64,000 bases of DNA, from contig NZ_CP047491.1 of assembly GCF_009931115.1 (NCBI RefSeq), forward strand, positions 4,145,308 through 4,209,307. Reading direction: 5' to 3'. Under the pieces are notes generated by a model. That model searched no databases. It had not been told where the DNA came from and was given only the letters and a program-made list of their open reading frames with translations. The stretch is from Microbulbifer hydrolyticus (GTDB lineage Bacteria > Pseudomonadota > Gammaproteobacteria > Pseudomonadales > Cellvibrionaceae). A program made the translations under genes and the position numbers. Shown one piece after another: positions 8,469 through 17,140 of this stretch (position 1 is its first letter; each line of letters begins with the position of its first letter).

Positions 8469-9260
8469 TCAGGTGGGATATTTAAGAAGCGTCATGTGTA
8501 AGAGGTTCACGCCCCAGTGGGTGAGGACGCAGGCCCAGAAGCTTCCGCGTAGCTGCCAAACCAGTGCATACCCCAGCCCGGCAACTGCAACCAGCGTCAA
8601 CAGCACAGGCGATGCGGCCCAACCAGTGTGCAGGGTGGTAAATAGTGCAGTGACCAGAATGGTTGGGAGCCAGCGCCATTTATGTAGCCACTCCCCCAGG
8701 CCCCGCTGCAATATCCAGCGAAAAAACCCCTCTTCCGCGATACACACAACCAGCAGGTTGATCAACGCAGCGATCGCAATGGTCGCGGTAAGTTTCGGGT
8801 AAACACCCAGCAACACAATCCCGGCCACTACCGGCACGGATATGGCTGCGGCGATAACCGGCAGGTCCGCGCGCTTCAGAGGCTGTGGCCGCAGCAACAT
8901 AAAAATTACAAAGGTCAGGGCAATCACCGCCTTTGCCGGGCGGAAGCTGGCATAGATGAGATTGCCATCTGCATCGTTGTAAGGCGGCAGCACCGTGATG
9001 TGCTCATTACCGGGGATTAGGCCGCTGTTTACAGTGAACATCAAAACACCGGTAAGCAGGAAACTGGCCGTTTTTTTCCCACCGCGGGTATTTTCGATCG
9101 CCACCAGGCCCAGCCAGATTGTCGGCGCAAATACACCGACCCAACCAAACGGAATGGCGAGCAGGCAAAGAAATACGGCGGGGAGCCATAAGCTTTTAGT
9201 GTCGAAAGGCTCGGCGGCGCGAATTACCGGCGCGCCCTGTTGAACGTTAAGCGAAAACAT
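8469..9260 (-). CDS. CPBP family intramembrane metalloprotease
   Basis: A multi-span membrane protein of 263 aa from the CAAX protease / bacteriocin-processing (CPBP, Abi, Rce1-like) family. All three active-site motifs are present: EEGFFR (EExxxR), FTTLH (FxxxH) and THWGVNLLH. These residues bind the catalytic metal within the membrane. The frame is open to 9323, but the ATG at 9260 fits better: GGA lies 7 bases upstream and the protein then starts MFSLNVQQ. In other bacteria the family covers protein maturation, bacteriocin immunity and anti-sigma cleavage; the substrate here is unknown. Three small membrane proteins follow on the same strand and the Sco gene precedes it. Confidence 0.85.
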   Translation of the reverse strand: MFSLNVQQGAPVIRAAEPFDTKSLWLPAVFLCLLAIPFGWVGVFAPTIWLGLVAIENTRGGKKTASFLLTGVLMFTVNSGLIPGNEHITVLPPYNDADGNLIYASFRPAKAVIALTFVIFMLLRPQPLKRADLPVIAAAISVPVVAGIVLLGVYPKLTATIAIAALINLLVVCIAEEGFFRWILQRGLGEWLHKWRWLPTILVTALFTTLHTGWAASPVLLTLVAVAGLGYALVWQLRGSFWACVLTHWGVNLLHMTLLKYPT

Positions 9261-9343
9261 AGAAAATCCATTTTCAGGTTCGGTAAAAAGGGCAGGCGCC
9301 ATCATAGCCCCTGCAGAGTCCAATTTCCGTGATCGGGGGCAAG

Positions 9344-10012
9344 CTACCCCTTATACGTAACTCGCATAGATCGGTAAGTCAGCTTCATCTTTGCCGGATC
9401 CAGTGGTGCCTTGAAAAACCCATGGTAGTGGCCGCGCGGGTTGATCAACACCACCTGGGATCCGTGATCAACGGTGTAGTCACCGTCTTCCAGTGGAACC
9501 TTGTTGAAAGGTACATTCAGCTGATTGGCGAAGCGCTTCAGGTTAAGGAACTCCCCGGTGACCCCGGAAAATTCAGGATTAAAGTAGCGCACGTAATCGT
9601 GTAATTTTTCTGGCTCGTCCCGTTGCGGATCGACCGAGACCAGCAGGATATCCGTGTCCTCGCGGGTTTTTTCGTCCAGTGTCTGATAGAACGTATTCAA
9701 TGTGGCCAGGGTTGTCGGGCAGACGTCCGGGCAATGGGTAAAGCCGAAAAACACCAGGGTCCAGCGACCCGCCAGCTCGGTGGTACTGAATGTATTGCCG
9801 GTGTCAGCGACCAGTTCGAATTCGTCGAGGATCCTCGGGCGCTCCAGCTTTATCGCGCCATTGGCACGCAGCTCTGTATCGGTGATCACACGCGGTTGAT
9901 TCATTTTATTGAGAAAACCCGCCACGACCGCCAGCATAAACAGCACCATGACGGCGACCGTTATATAGATACCCCGCTTCTGGTCCGGTGTGTGCTGTGC
10001 GTTCTGACTCAT
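9344..10012 (-). CDS. SCO1/SenC family copper chaperone
   Basis: Membrane-anchored thioredoxin-fold protein of 222 aa that delivers copper to the CuA site of cytochrome c oxidase subunit II or keeps its cysteines reduced. One N-terminal helix (about residues 14-34) is followed by a periplasmic domain. The copper ligands are visible: CPDVC in FTHCPDVCPTT and the His in VDHGSQVVLI. The stop-to-start gap to ctaB upstream is 2 bases, so the two are co-transcribed. It is the last recognisable gene of the oxidase biogenesis block. Confidence 0.93.
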   Translation of the reverse strand: MSQNAQHTPDQKRGIYITVAVMVLFMLAVVAGFLNKMNQPRVITDTELRANGAIKLERPRILDEFELVADTGNTFSTTELAGRWTLVFFGFTHCPDVCPTTLATLNTFYQTLDEKTREDTDILLVSVDPQRDEPEKLHDYVRYFNPEFSGVTGEFLNLKRFANQLNVPFNKVPLEDGDYTVDHGSQVVLINPRGHYHGFFKAPLDPAKMKLTYRSMRVTYKG

Positions 10013-10014
10013 AT

Positions 10015-10923
10015 TCAGACTCCGCTGGTAGGCAATGCGACCAGATAGTGATCCAGCAGCATGATGCAGAACAGTGCCATCAAATAGATGATTGAATACT
10101 TGAAGGTTTCCATGCCTGCGTTGGGATTTTTATCCCGCAGCATTTCTACCGCCCAGTAGAGGAATCCAACCCCCAATACCACTGCACCAAGCAGGTACAG
10201 CCAGCCGAGCATTGCGGTCGCGAAAGGAAGCAGGCTCACCGCAAACAATATGATGGTGTACAGCAAGATATGTACCTTGGTGTATTCCACCCCGTGGGTA
10301 ATCGGCAACATGGGAATTTCCGCTTTTGCATAATCATCTCTGCGGTGCACTGCCAGCGCCCAGAAGTGGGGTGGTGTCCAGGCAAAAATAATCAGTGCGA
10401 GCAACAGTCCATGACCGTGCATGTCGCCGGTAACAGCAACCCAGCCAAGCAGGGGCGGCGCGGCTCCGGCAAGTCCGCCAATCACAATATTCTGGGGGGT
10501 CGCGCGCTTGAGGAACATGGTGTAGACGACCGCGTACCCGAGCAGGGAAAACAGCGTTAGCCAGGCGGTCAGCGGGTTGACGAAGGCGAGCAATATGGCC
10601 ATGCCGCTGCAACCAAGGGCAAGGGCGAATACAAGTGCCTTTTGTGGCTCCACCCGGCCCCGAGCGACCGGGCGGTTGGTGGTGCGGGCCATTTTCAGGT
10701 CGATCCGGCGATCGACCAGGTGATTCACCGCGGCGGCGGAACCCGCGCACAGGGCAATGCCAAGATTACCCAGCAGCAAAATATCCAGCGGCACCATTCC
10801 CGGGACCGCGAGCAGCATCCCGATCACAGAGGTGAGTATCATCAACATCACCACCCGCGGTTTGGTAAGTTCATAGTAATCGCGCCAGCTGGCGCGTTGG
10901 ACACTTACGGCCTCGGTACTCAT
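10015..10923 (-). CDS. ctaB: Protoheme IX farnesyltransferase (heme O synthase)
   Basis: Integral membrane prenyltransferase of 302 aa that adds a farnesyl group to heme B to make heme O, the precursor of heme A. The prenyl-binding motif N-x3-D-x3-D is seen in [19 protein letters not shown] near residue 66, and a second polar loop [15 protein letters not shown] is typical of CyoE/CtaB. GAGGTGG precedes the ATG at 10923, preferred over the GTG three codons upstream. It lies between ctaA and sco on the same strand. Confidence 0.95.
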   Translation of the reverse strand: MSTEAVSVQRASWRDYYELTKPRVVMLMILTSVIGMLLAVPGMVPLDILLLGNLGIALCAGSAAAVNHLVDRRIDLKMARTTNRPVARGRVEPQKALVFALALGCSGMAILLAFVNPLTAWLTLFSLLGYAVVYTMFLKRATPQNIVIGGLAGAAPPLLGWVAVTGDMHGHGLLLALIIFAWTPPHFWALAVHRRDDYAKAEIPMLPITHGVEYTKVHILLYTIILFAVSLLPFATAMLGWLYLLGAVVLGVGFLYWAVEMLRDKNPNAGMETFKYSIIYLMALFCIMLLDHYLVALPTSGV

Positions 10924-11071
10924 GGTTACCACCTCTTTTTCGTTATTATGCTGGCCTTATTCCTTGTGGCCTCATTCGTGGCACCGAACGCTGTTCCAGT
11001 TCGGTGGCGGGAAACACGCCGCCCGGCATGTTTCCTTCAATTCTTGCTCCCAACTGCTCGGGTATATTCAA

Positions 11072-12121
11072 TTAATTCGGTTTTATTGCCGGCTGCACCG
11101 TATTGATGCGATAGCAGAACGTCAACAGGCTCAACAGCAACAGAGCGGCACCAGCGTTATGCGCTACCGCTATCGGTAGCGGCAGAAACATCACAACGTT
11201 CGCAATTCCCAAACCCACTTGCAAGCACAATACCACCAGCAGCCCCTGTGCCCAGCGTCGGGAACCGGCACGCCAGGTGAGCACCGCCAGCAGGGTCACC
11301 AGCAGCGAAACGATTAGTGCGCCAATGCGATGGGCAAGGTGGATTGCAGTGCGTGCGTCGCTCTCCAGCGCACCCCCCAGATAGTTTGGGCCGATGTGCT
11401 GTGCAACATTAAATCCCTGGGAAAAATCCGCTTCGGGCCACCACTGGTTATGACAGGTGGGGAAGTCCGGACAAGCGAGGGCCGCGTAGTTTGAGCTGGT
11501 CCAGCCACCAAGGGCGATCTGCAGCCCAACGGCAATGACGGCAATCACCGCGAGCGGTCGCAGCTTTTGCAGCGCGGAAAATTCGTGTGGGGGAATTAGG
11601 CGTTTTCGATAGCGCAATCGCTCCGCCAGCATCCACAGTACCGAGAGCGTGGCCATTCCACCCAGCAGGTGCGCGGTCACCACCTGAGGCCAGAGTTTCA
11701 GCGTGACCGTCCACATGCCAAACGCGGCTTGTAGCACGATCAAGCCCAGCAGGATATGGCTCTGGATAAACCCCCGATGTCCGCGGCGACGCCAGAACAT
11801 GTAGGTAAGACCAGCAACCAATAACAGGAGCATGCCGGCAAAATAGCGGTGCACCATTTCCGGCCAGGTTTTGTCGGTTTCCACGGGCGTATCGGGGAAC
11901 GCCTGGTTGGCGGCCGCGATTTCATGGCCCTCATTGGGCCACAAAAGATGACCGTAACACCCGGGCCAGTCCGGACAGCCGAGCCCGGCATGGCTGAGGC
12001 GGGTGAAGGCTCCAAGCACCACCACCACCAGCGCAAGGGCGGTGCCGATCAGCGCCAGGCGAAAACGCCAGTCTTTTTTGTAGTTTTTCCGCAGCGCGGT
12101 AATGTCCGATTCCACATCCAT
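11072..12121 (-). CDS. ctaA: Heme A synthase (COX15/CtaA)
   Basis: Membrane enzyme of 349 aa that oxidises the C8 methyl of heme O to a formyl group, giving heme A for the aa3 oxidase. About eight transmembrane helices are seen, with His residues in the conserved places (RLSHAGLGCPDWPGCYGH near residue 45, VHRYFAG, HLLGG, HLAHRIGA). The Cys in GCPDWPGC and ACPDFPTC match the paired periplasmic-loop cysteines of the bacterial family. Between the Sco-like gene upstream and ctaB downstream, all on the minus strand. Confidence 0.95.
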   Translation of the reverse strand: MDVESDITALRKNYKKDWRFRLALIGTALALVVVVLGAFTRLSHAGLGCPDWPGCYGHLLWPNEGHEIAAANQAFPDTPVETDKTWPEMVHRYFAGMLLLLVAGLTYMFWRRRGHRGFIQSHILLGLIVLQAAFGMWTVTLKLWPQVVTAHLLGGMATLSVLWMLAERLRYRKRLIPPHEFSALQKLRPLAVIAVIAVGLQIALGGWTSSNYAALACPDFPTCHNQWWPEADFSQGFNVAQHIGPNYLGGALESDARTAIHLAHRIGALIVSLLVTLLAVLTWRAGSRRWAQGLLVVLCLQVGLGIANVVMFLPLPIAVAHNAGAALLLLSLLTFCYRINTVQPAIKPN

Positions 12122-12169
12122 TTCGCTCTCTCCCGGGTGAATGTTGCTGGGGGCCGCTGTGTTGGGCCT

Positions 12170-12820
12170 CTACTTCTCGTAGGAGTACTTCAGCAGTCGT
12201 TTGATGTCCTTGAGCAGCTGGTTGCCGCTGTGGCTATTGTCATAAACCATCATGGCGAAGCCATTCTGATCTACCAGCAGTGCGCTCGGTCGTGCCAGCT
12301 GTGCGTGGTCACTGTCCGCCAGCCACTGGTCAATCTGGTGCTCGTCGGCAGTGGTAAAGCGGAGGCGCGGGTGCGCGCTGGTGAGCGCCTGGTGGCGCAA
12401 TTCGGTTAGCGGTTGCCCCGTTACCAGGATGCGCTCTACCCGCTCCGCCTTTTCACTGAGGCGTATGTGTACCTGGCGGGTGGTATACAGGAGCTTCTCG
12501 CATTCTTCCGCGCATGTCTCGCCACCCACGATCAGGTAGCGCCACCGAGGTTCGTCATTGGCCAGACTGACCAGGCCGCCATCGCGCGCGCTCAGGTCGA
12601 TGTCGGCAACGTTTTGCGCCGGGGTTAGCAGTTCGCCCTGATTGACGGTGTCCACAGGCATGCCCCAGCCCGTGTAAAACACAATGTACGCGGCCAGTAT
12701 GGGGAGTGCTACTGCAGCAAATACCGTAAAGCCGGCCAAGCGGCTCAGGCCCGACGGTTTGCTTTGGCGGACGTTGTTGTCTGCGAAAGATGCGTTTTCG
12801 GTATGCGTGTTCTCTGCCAC
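12170..12820 (-). CDS. Membrane-anchored Sco-like protein of the oxidase cluster, function unproven
   Basis: A 216-aa protein with one N-terminal helix (about residues 28-50) and a periplasmic domain. The family is usually listed as hypothetical and sits between SURF1 and COX15 in Pseudomonas-type clusters. The domain has a CxxxC motif (GGETCAEECEKLL, Cys103 and Cys107) like the copper-binding CxxxC of Sco, and a later LLVDQNGFAMMVYDNSHSG that resembles the Sco C-terminal strand and His. I infer a thioredoxin-like fold and a role in copper or thiol handling. The GTG start at 12820 has GCGAGG upstream; the longer open frame to 13036 runs into the SURF1 region and is unlikely. Confidence 0.7.
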   Translation of the reverse strand: MAENTHTENASFADNNVRQSKPSGLSRLAGFTVFAAVALPILAAYIVFYTGWGMPVDTVNQGELLTPAQNVADIDLSARDGGLVSLANDEPRWRYLIVGGETCAEECEKLLYTTRQVHIRLSEKAERVERILVTGQPLTELRHQALTSAHPRLRFTTADEHQIDQWLADSDHAQLARPSALLVDQNGFAMMVYDNSHSGNQLLKDIKRLLKYSYEK

Positions 12821-12917
12821 GGTTTGTACCTCGCTGCTACGCCGCGTCTCCCGGAAGTTGGCCACAAAGACCTGCGCAGAGGCCCGGGCGCGCGCGTTCG
12901 TTATTGTTATCGATTGA

Positions 12918-13763
12918 TTATCGCTTTTCTGTCGGTTTTTTAAACCACTTTTGACGTATCCGCTCGCGCAAATTGGTCGCCGCCAGCAGCCACAGCACAA
13001 ACAAAGCTGCAGCCATGGAGAACCACTGTACTGCATAGCCCCGGTGCTTTTGGGGATTTGTACTCACAAGCTGCCAGTCTGTGAGCAATGCCGTATCGGA
13101 ATCTGCGCTGAGACGAATATGCCACTGTGGAAACTGGAGGCTTAGTTGACGGCCTAGATGAGTATCCAGTGCCTGGATGCGTGCGTGCGACACCACTTTG
13201 GAAGGTGTACCACCCGGTACGTCGCCCGTTGACTCCCCTACCGGGTACAGAAAGCCGGTTATGACTTTGGCGGCCAACGGGTAGGCTACTTCCGGAAGCT
13301 GTGTTCGATCCCTGCCGGCCGGTAGCCATCCCCGGTTGATCAGCCAGCGGGACTTGCCGCGTTCGCTGTCACCGGTTTCAAACACCTGCAAGATTTCATA
13401 GCCGACACGGCCATTGCGTGTGCGGTTGTCGAGATATAGATATTCGTCGGTGTAAAAGCCGAGCAGGCGTACGGGCGTGTAAGTTTGGGGGGTTGTTAAC
13501 TCGGTAATCTTTACCGGCTGTGACGATAGGCGTGCATCGACTGTATCGAGTATCTGCTGTTTTTCCCCGGCGCGCTGCAGCTGCCAGTTACCGAGTCCAA
13601 TCAGCAGGGGAAACAGGCACAGGCACAGGAGGCTGAGAGGCCAGCTACGGATAAATGCTACACTGGCGGCTCGCGACGGTTCTCCCATATCCGTGGAGGG
13701 TGATTCGGTCCCGGAGATTAATGCACTGTCGTCCTTGAGAGACGACTTTTTCGGAACTGTCAT
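12918..13763 (-). CDS. SURF1 family cytochrome oxidase assembly protein
   Basis: Assembly factor of 281 aa for the heme a3-CuB centre of subunit I. Two transmembrane helices flank a periplasmic domain: one near residues 38-58 and one near 245-262. Family marks include LGNWQLQRAGEKQ after the first helix, RLLGFYTDEYLYLDNRT, SRWLINRGWLPAGRDR, and HRGYAVQWFSMAAALFVLW at the end. The N-terminal 35 residues are Ser/Asp-rich and not conserved in the family. Upstream of the Sco-like gene on the same strand; divergent from the DUF2909 gene. Confidence 0.9.
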   Translation of the reverse strand: MTVPKKSSLKDDSALISGTESPSTDMGEPSRAASVAFIRSWPLSLLCLCLFPLLIGLGNWQLQRAGEKQQILDTVDARLSSQPVKITELTTPQTYTPVRLLGFYTDEYLYLDNRTRNGRVGYEILQVFETGDSERGKSRWLINRGWLPAGRDRTQLPEVAYPLAAKVITGFLYPVGESTGDVPGGTPSKVVSHARIQALDTHLGRQLSLQFPQWHIRLSADSDTALLTDWQLVSTNPQKHRGYAVQWFSMAAALFVLWLLAATNLRERIRQKWFKKPTEKR

Positions 13764-13796
13764 GCCAATAAGTACTTCTATAAATGGCGTTAAATT

Positions 13797-14021
13797 ATGT
13801 GGCTTAAAGCAATAATCGTGTTGTTGTTTCTCGCCGTGCTGGCCAGCCTGACCAGCGCTCTCGTTTTTTTACTGCGTGACATGGGTGCGCCGGAATCCAA
13901 GCGTACTCTGTATGCGCTGGGAATTCGTATTTCGCTTGCAACCCTTTTGTTGATCGCCATCTGGTATGGGTTCGAAAGTGGAACGCTATCCAATACCGCA
14001 CCCTGGGCTAACAAGTACTGA
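13797..14021 (+). CDS. DUF2909-type twin transmembrane protein
   Basis: A 74-aa protein with two hydrophobic helices (about 4-26 and 40-60) separated by the loop LRDMGAPESKRTLYALGIR, the hallmark of the small DUF2909 family found beside SURF1 in proteobacterial oxidase clusters. It is the only plus-strand gene inside this otherwise minus-strand cluster, between SURF1 and ctaE. Role unknown; the placement suggests a part in oxidase assembly. Confidence 0.85.
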   Translation: MWLKAIIVLLFLAVLASLTSALVFLLRDMGAPESKRTLYALGIRISLATLLLIAIWYGFESGTLSNTAPWANKY

Positions 14022-14027
14022 TTGGTT

Positions 14028-14077
14028 GAGTGAATGAGGTGGATGCCCGATACATCCACCCATTGCTCTCATTTTTT
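14028..14077 (+). terminator. Terminator after the DUF2909 gene
   Basis: GGTGGATG (14038-14045) pairs perfectly with CATCCACC (14053-14060), and weaker pairing extends to GAG/CTC at 14028 and 14070, followed by six T at 14072-14077. The T-run overlaps the last codons of the convergent ctaE gene. Confidence 0.6.
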
Positions 14078-14966
14078 ATGCACCCAACACATAGACGAAG
14101 ATAAACAGCCCTACCCAGACAACGTCCACAAAGTGCCAGTACCAGCTTGCGGCCTCGAACCCGAAATGATCATCAGGCTTGAAGTGATGCGCAATCACTG
14201 AACGCAACAACATGATCAGCAGCATGATCGTACCCAGAGTCACATGCGCACCGTGAAATCCGGTGAGCATGAAGAAGGTGGTACCGTAGATACCGGACTC
14301 CAGGGTAAGCCCAAGATGCTTGTAGGCTTCCATATATTCTTCAATCTGGAAGAACAGGAAGGCTGCGCCGAGTACGACGGTAGCACCGAGCCACAGGTTG
14401 AAGGCCTGGCGCTTGCCTTTTTTCATAAACACATGCGCGATATGCACAGTGACACTGGAAGCGAGCAGTAACACGGTATTCAGTAACGGCAGGTGCCAGG
14501 GGTCAATGATTCCCTTGGGCCCCACTACCTTGGCCGCATCGCCAGCCACCGCCTGATCGGGCGTTACCATGAGCGGCCATGTATTCTGGAAGCCTTCCCA
14601 GAGCATATTGGACGAGCCGCGGTCACCTTCACCGCCGAGCCACGGCAGGGTGAAAGTGCGAATGTAGTACAGGGCGCCGAAAAATGCCGCGAAGAACATC
14701 ACTTCCGAGAAGATGAACCACCCCATTCCCCAAACGTAGGAACGCTTGAGCTGGTCGCTGTTGAGCCCCTGCATATTTTCCTTGATTACCTCGGCAAACC
14801 AGAACCACAGGACCGTGGCCATGGAGATTGCGCCGGCAAAGAAGATATAGGAGCTGCCGCCATTGACCCAGCTGGCGGCGCCAAAGGCCGTCAGGAATAT
14901 GCCGATGGTGGCGAAGATAGGCAGCCGGGACTGCTCGGGAACATAGTAGCTGCTTTCAGTGGCCAT
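14076..14966 (-). CDS. ctaE: Cytochrome c oxidase subunit III
   Basis: Integral membrane subunit of 296 aa with about seven helices. Typical stretches are WGMGWFIFSEVMFFAAFFGALYY, HIAHVFMKKGKR, GFHGAHVTLGT and the ending EAASWYWHFVDVVWVGLFIFVYVLG. It contains no redox centre but stabilises subunit I and proton uptake. GAGGG lies about 10 bases before the ATG. It follows ctaG by 6 bases, within the operon ctaC-ctaD-ctaG-ctaE. Confidence 0.97.
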   Translation of the reverse strand: MATESSYYVPEQSRLPIFATIGIFLTAFGAASWVNGGSSYIFFAGAISMATVLWFWFAEVIKENMQGLNSDQLKRSYVWGMGWFIFSEVMFFAAFFGALYYIRTFTLPWLGGEGDRGSSNMLWEGFQNTWPLMVTPDQAVAGDAAKVVGPKGIIDPWHLPLLNTVLLLASSVTVHIAHVFMKKGKRQAFNLWLGATVVLGAAFLFFQIEEYMEAYKHLGLTLESGIYGTTFFMLTGFHGAHVTLGTIMLLIMLLRSVIAHHFKPDDHFGFEAASWYWHFVDVVWVGLFIFVYVLGA

Positions 14967-14972
14967 AGTTTC

Positions 14973-15545
14973 TTATCCCTCTCGCTCGGGGTCGGTATTT
15001 TTGTTGTTCGCTTGTTTTGTCAATCTTTCCGTGACATCGAACAGCGTGTAGGAAAGCGTGATGGTATTTACGCCGGGCGGCAGGTCCGGGTCGACAATAA
15101 ATCGGAGACCCAGTTGTGCAGTTTCACCGGCGGCGAGTGACTGCTGGTTGAAGCAGAAACACTCGGTTTTATGGAAATAACTGGCAGCTTTGAATGGCAC
15201 CAGGCTGGGAATCGCCTGCCCGATCATATTGCGATCGGTGGGGTTGTAGGCGTGAAACACCGTGTCAACGGCCTCCCCTGGATGGACTTTCATTTCCACC
15301 ACACCCGGCTTGAATTCCCACGGCATGTTTTCGTTGTTGCTGGCAACAAACTGCACTTTCACTGTCCGCGCGGTATCCACAGCGGCGGGCACCGCTTCGT
15401 AGCGATCGCCGGTTTTGCCGTTGAGACCGGTAATCTCGCAGAAGGCGTCGTACAGCGGCGGCATGATGAATAGCGCAAAGCCGAGCATACTGACCGCGAG
15501 GGTCAGCATTTTCACGGTGGTCTTGGCGTTTGCGCTCATTGCCAT
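14973..15545 (-). CDS. ctaG: Cytochrome c oxidase assembly protein CtaG/Cox11
   Basis: Copper chaperone of 190 aa that supplies CuB of subunit I. One N-terminal helix (about 13-33) anchors a periplasmic beta domain. The copper-binding motif CFCF is present in KTECFCFNQQ, with the usual preceding AASYFHK and following LPPGVNTITLSYTLF. AGGA with a 7-base spacer precedes the ATG. Between ctaD and ctaE, as in other proteobacteria. Confidence 0.95.
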   Translation of the reverse strand: MAMSANAKTTVKMLTLAVSMLGFALFIMPPLYDAFCEITGLNGKTGDRYEAVPAAVDTARTVKVQFVASNNENMPWEFKPGVVEMKVHPGEAVDTVFHAYNPTDRNMIGQAIPSLVPFKAASYFHKTECFCFNQQSLAAGETAQLGLRFIVDPDLPPGVNTITLSYTLFDVTERLTKQANNKNTDPEREG

Positions 15546-15565
15546 ATCGGTGTCCTGCCTCTAAC

Positions 15566-17116
15566 TCAACGCACAACCGGCGGTGTGCTGAAGGTGTGGT
15601 ACGGCGCCGGTGAAGGCACTGTCCACTCCAGCCCCTGCGGATCCTCCCAGACCTCGTCGGTGGCTTTGTGACCGCCGCGAACCGTCCGGATCACATTGAA
15701 CAGGAACACGATCTGAGCTGCGCCGAACAGGAAGGCGCCCACACTGGCGATCTGGTTGAAGTCGGCAAACTGCAGGGCATAGTCCGGGATACGGCGGGGC
15801 ATACCGGCGAGACCCACAAAGTGCATCGGGAAGAAGGTGACATTCAAGCCGACAAATGCCATCCAGAAATGCACCTTGCCCATGGTCTCGTTGTACATGT
15901 TGCCGGTCCACTTGGGCAGCCAGTAATACACGCCGGCAGTGATCGAGAAGATCGCGCCGGGCACCAGCACATAGTGGAAGTGTGCCACCACGAAGTAGGT
16001 GTCGTGGTACTGGAAGTCAGCAGGGGCGATGGCGAGCATCAGCCCCGAGAAACCACCCAGGGTAAACAGGATCACGAAAGCGATGGAGAACAGCATCGGT
16101 GTTTCGAAGGTCATCGAGCCGCGGAACATGGTGGTCACCCAGTTGAACACCTTCACCCCGGTGGGCACGGCGATCAGCATGGTGGCGTACATGAAGAACA
16201 GCTCACCGGCTATCGGCATTCCCACGGTAAACATATGGTGGGCCCACACGATAAAGCTGAGGAAGGCGATAGATGCCGTGGCGTAAACCATCGAGCTGTA
16301 GCCGAACAGCGGCTTGCGCGCAAAAGTGGGAATGATCGCCGACACGATACCGAAGGCCGGCAGGATCATGATGTACACCTCGGGGTGTCCAAAGAACCAG
16401 AATACGTGCTGGAACAGGACCGGGTCACCACCACCGGCGGCACTGAAGAAGCTGGTACCGAAGTGGATATCCATCAGCATCATGGTCACGACACCTGCCA
16501 GCACCGGCATTACCGCAATGAGCAGGTAGGCGGTAATCAGCCAGGTCCACACAAACAGCGGCATCTTCATCAGGGTCATACCCGGTGCGCGCATGTTCAG
16601 GATGGTGGCGACAATATTGATGGCCCCCATGATCGAGGAGGCACCCATGATATGGATGGAAAAGATGAAGAAAGTTACGCTCGGCGGCGCGTATTCAGTG
16701 GATAGCGGTGCGTAGAAAGTCCACCCGAAATTCGGTGCACCACCTTCCATGAACAGGGTGGACGCCAGCATCGCGAAGGCGAACGGCAGGATCCAGAAGC
16801 TCCAGTTATTCATGCGCGGCAGCGCCATATCCGGAGCACCGATCATCATCGGCACCATCCAGTTGGCGAGGCCAACAAAGGCTGGCATCACCGCACCGAA
16901 CACCATGATAAGGCCATGCATGGTGGTCATCTGGTTGAAAAATTCCGGCTGCACAATCTGCAGGCCGGGCTGGAAAAGTTCGGCGCGGATAACCAGCGCC
17001 ATACAACCGCCTAGCAGGAACATCGTAAAACTGAACCACAGATACATCGAGCCGATGTCTTTGTGGTTAGTCGTGTAGAGCCAGCGGGTAAAACCGGGTT
17101 TGGGACCGTGTGCCAT
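15566..17116 (-). CDS. ctaD: Cytochrome c oxidase subunit I (aa3-type)
   Basis: Catalytic heme-copper subunit of 516 aa with twelve helices. The CuB region shows WFFGHPEVY with the His and cross-linked Tyr, the Cu ligand pair is in WAHHMFTVG, and the heme a/a3 ligands are in HDTYFVVAHFHYVL. The start GFTRWLYTTNHKDIGSMYLWFS is typical of the A-type family. GAGGAG upstream supports the ATG at 17116. The 24-base gap to ctaC shows they are co-transcribed. Confidence 0.98.
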   Translation of the reverse strand: MAHGPKPGFTRWLYTTNHKDIGSMYLWFSFTMFLLGGCMALVIRAELFQPGLQIVQPEFFNQMTTMHGLIMVFGAVMPAFVGLANWMVPMMIGAPDMALPRMNNWSFWILPFAFAMLASTLFMEGGAPNFGWTFYAPLSTEYAPPSVTFFIFSIHIMGASSIMGAINIVATILNMRAPGMTLMKMPLFVWTWLITAYLLIAVMPVLAGVVTMMLMDIHFGTSFFSAAGGGDPVLFQHVFWFFGHPEVYIMILPAFGIVSAIIPTFARKPLFGYSSMVYATASIAFLSFIVWAHHMFTVGMPIAGELFFMYATMLIAVPTGVKVFNWVTTMFRGSMTFETPMLFSIAFVILFTLGGFSGLMLAIAPADFQYHDTYFVVAHFHYVLVPGAIFSITAGVYYWLPKWTGNMYNETMGKVHFWMAFVGLNVTFFPMHFVGLAGMPRRIPDYALQFADFNQIASVGAFLFGAAQIVFLFNVIRTVRGGHKATDEVWEDPQGLEWTVPSPAPYHTFSTPPVVR

Positions 17117-17140
17117 AACTAAACTCCTCTCGGCTCCTGC

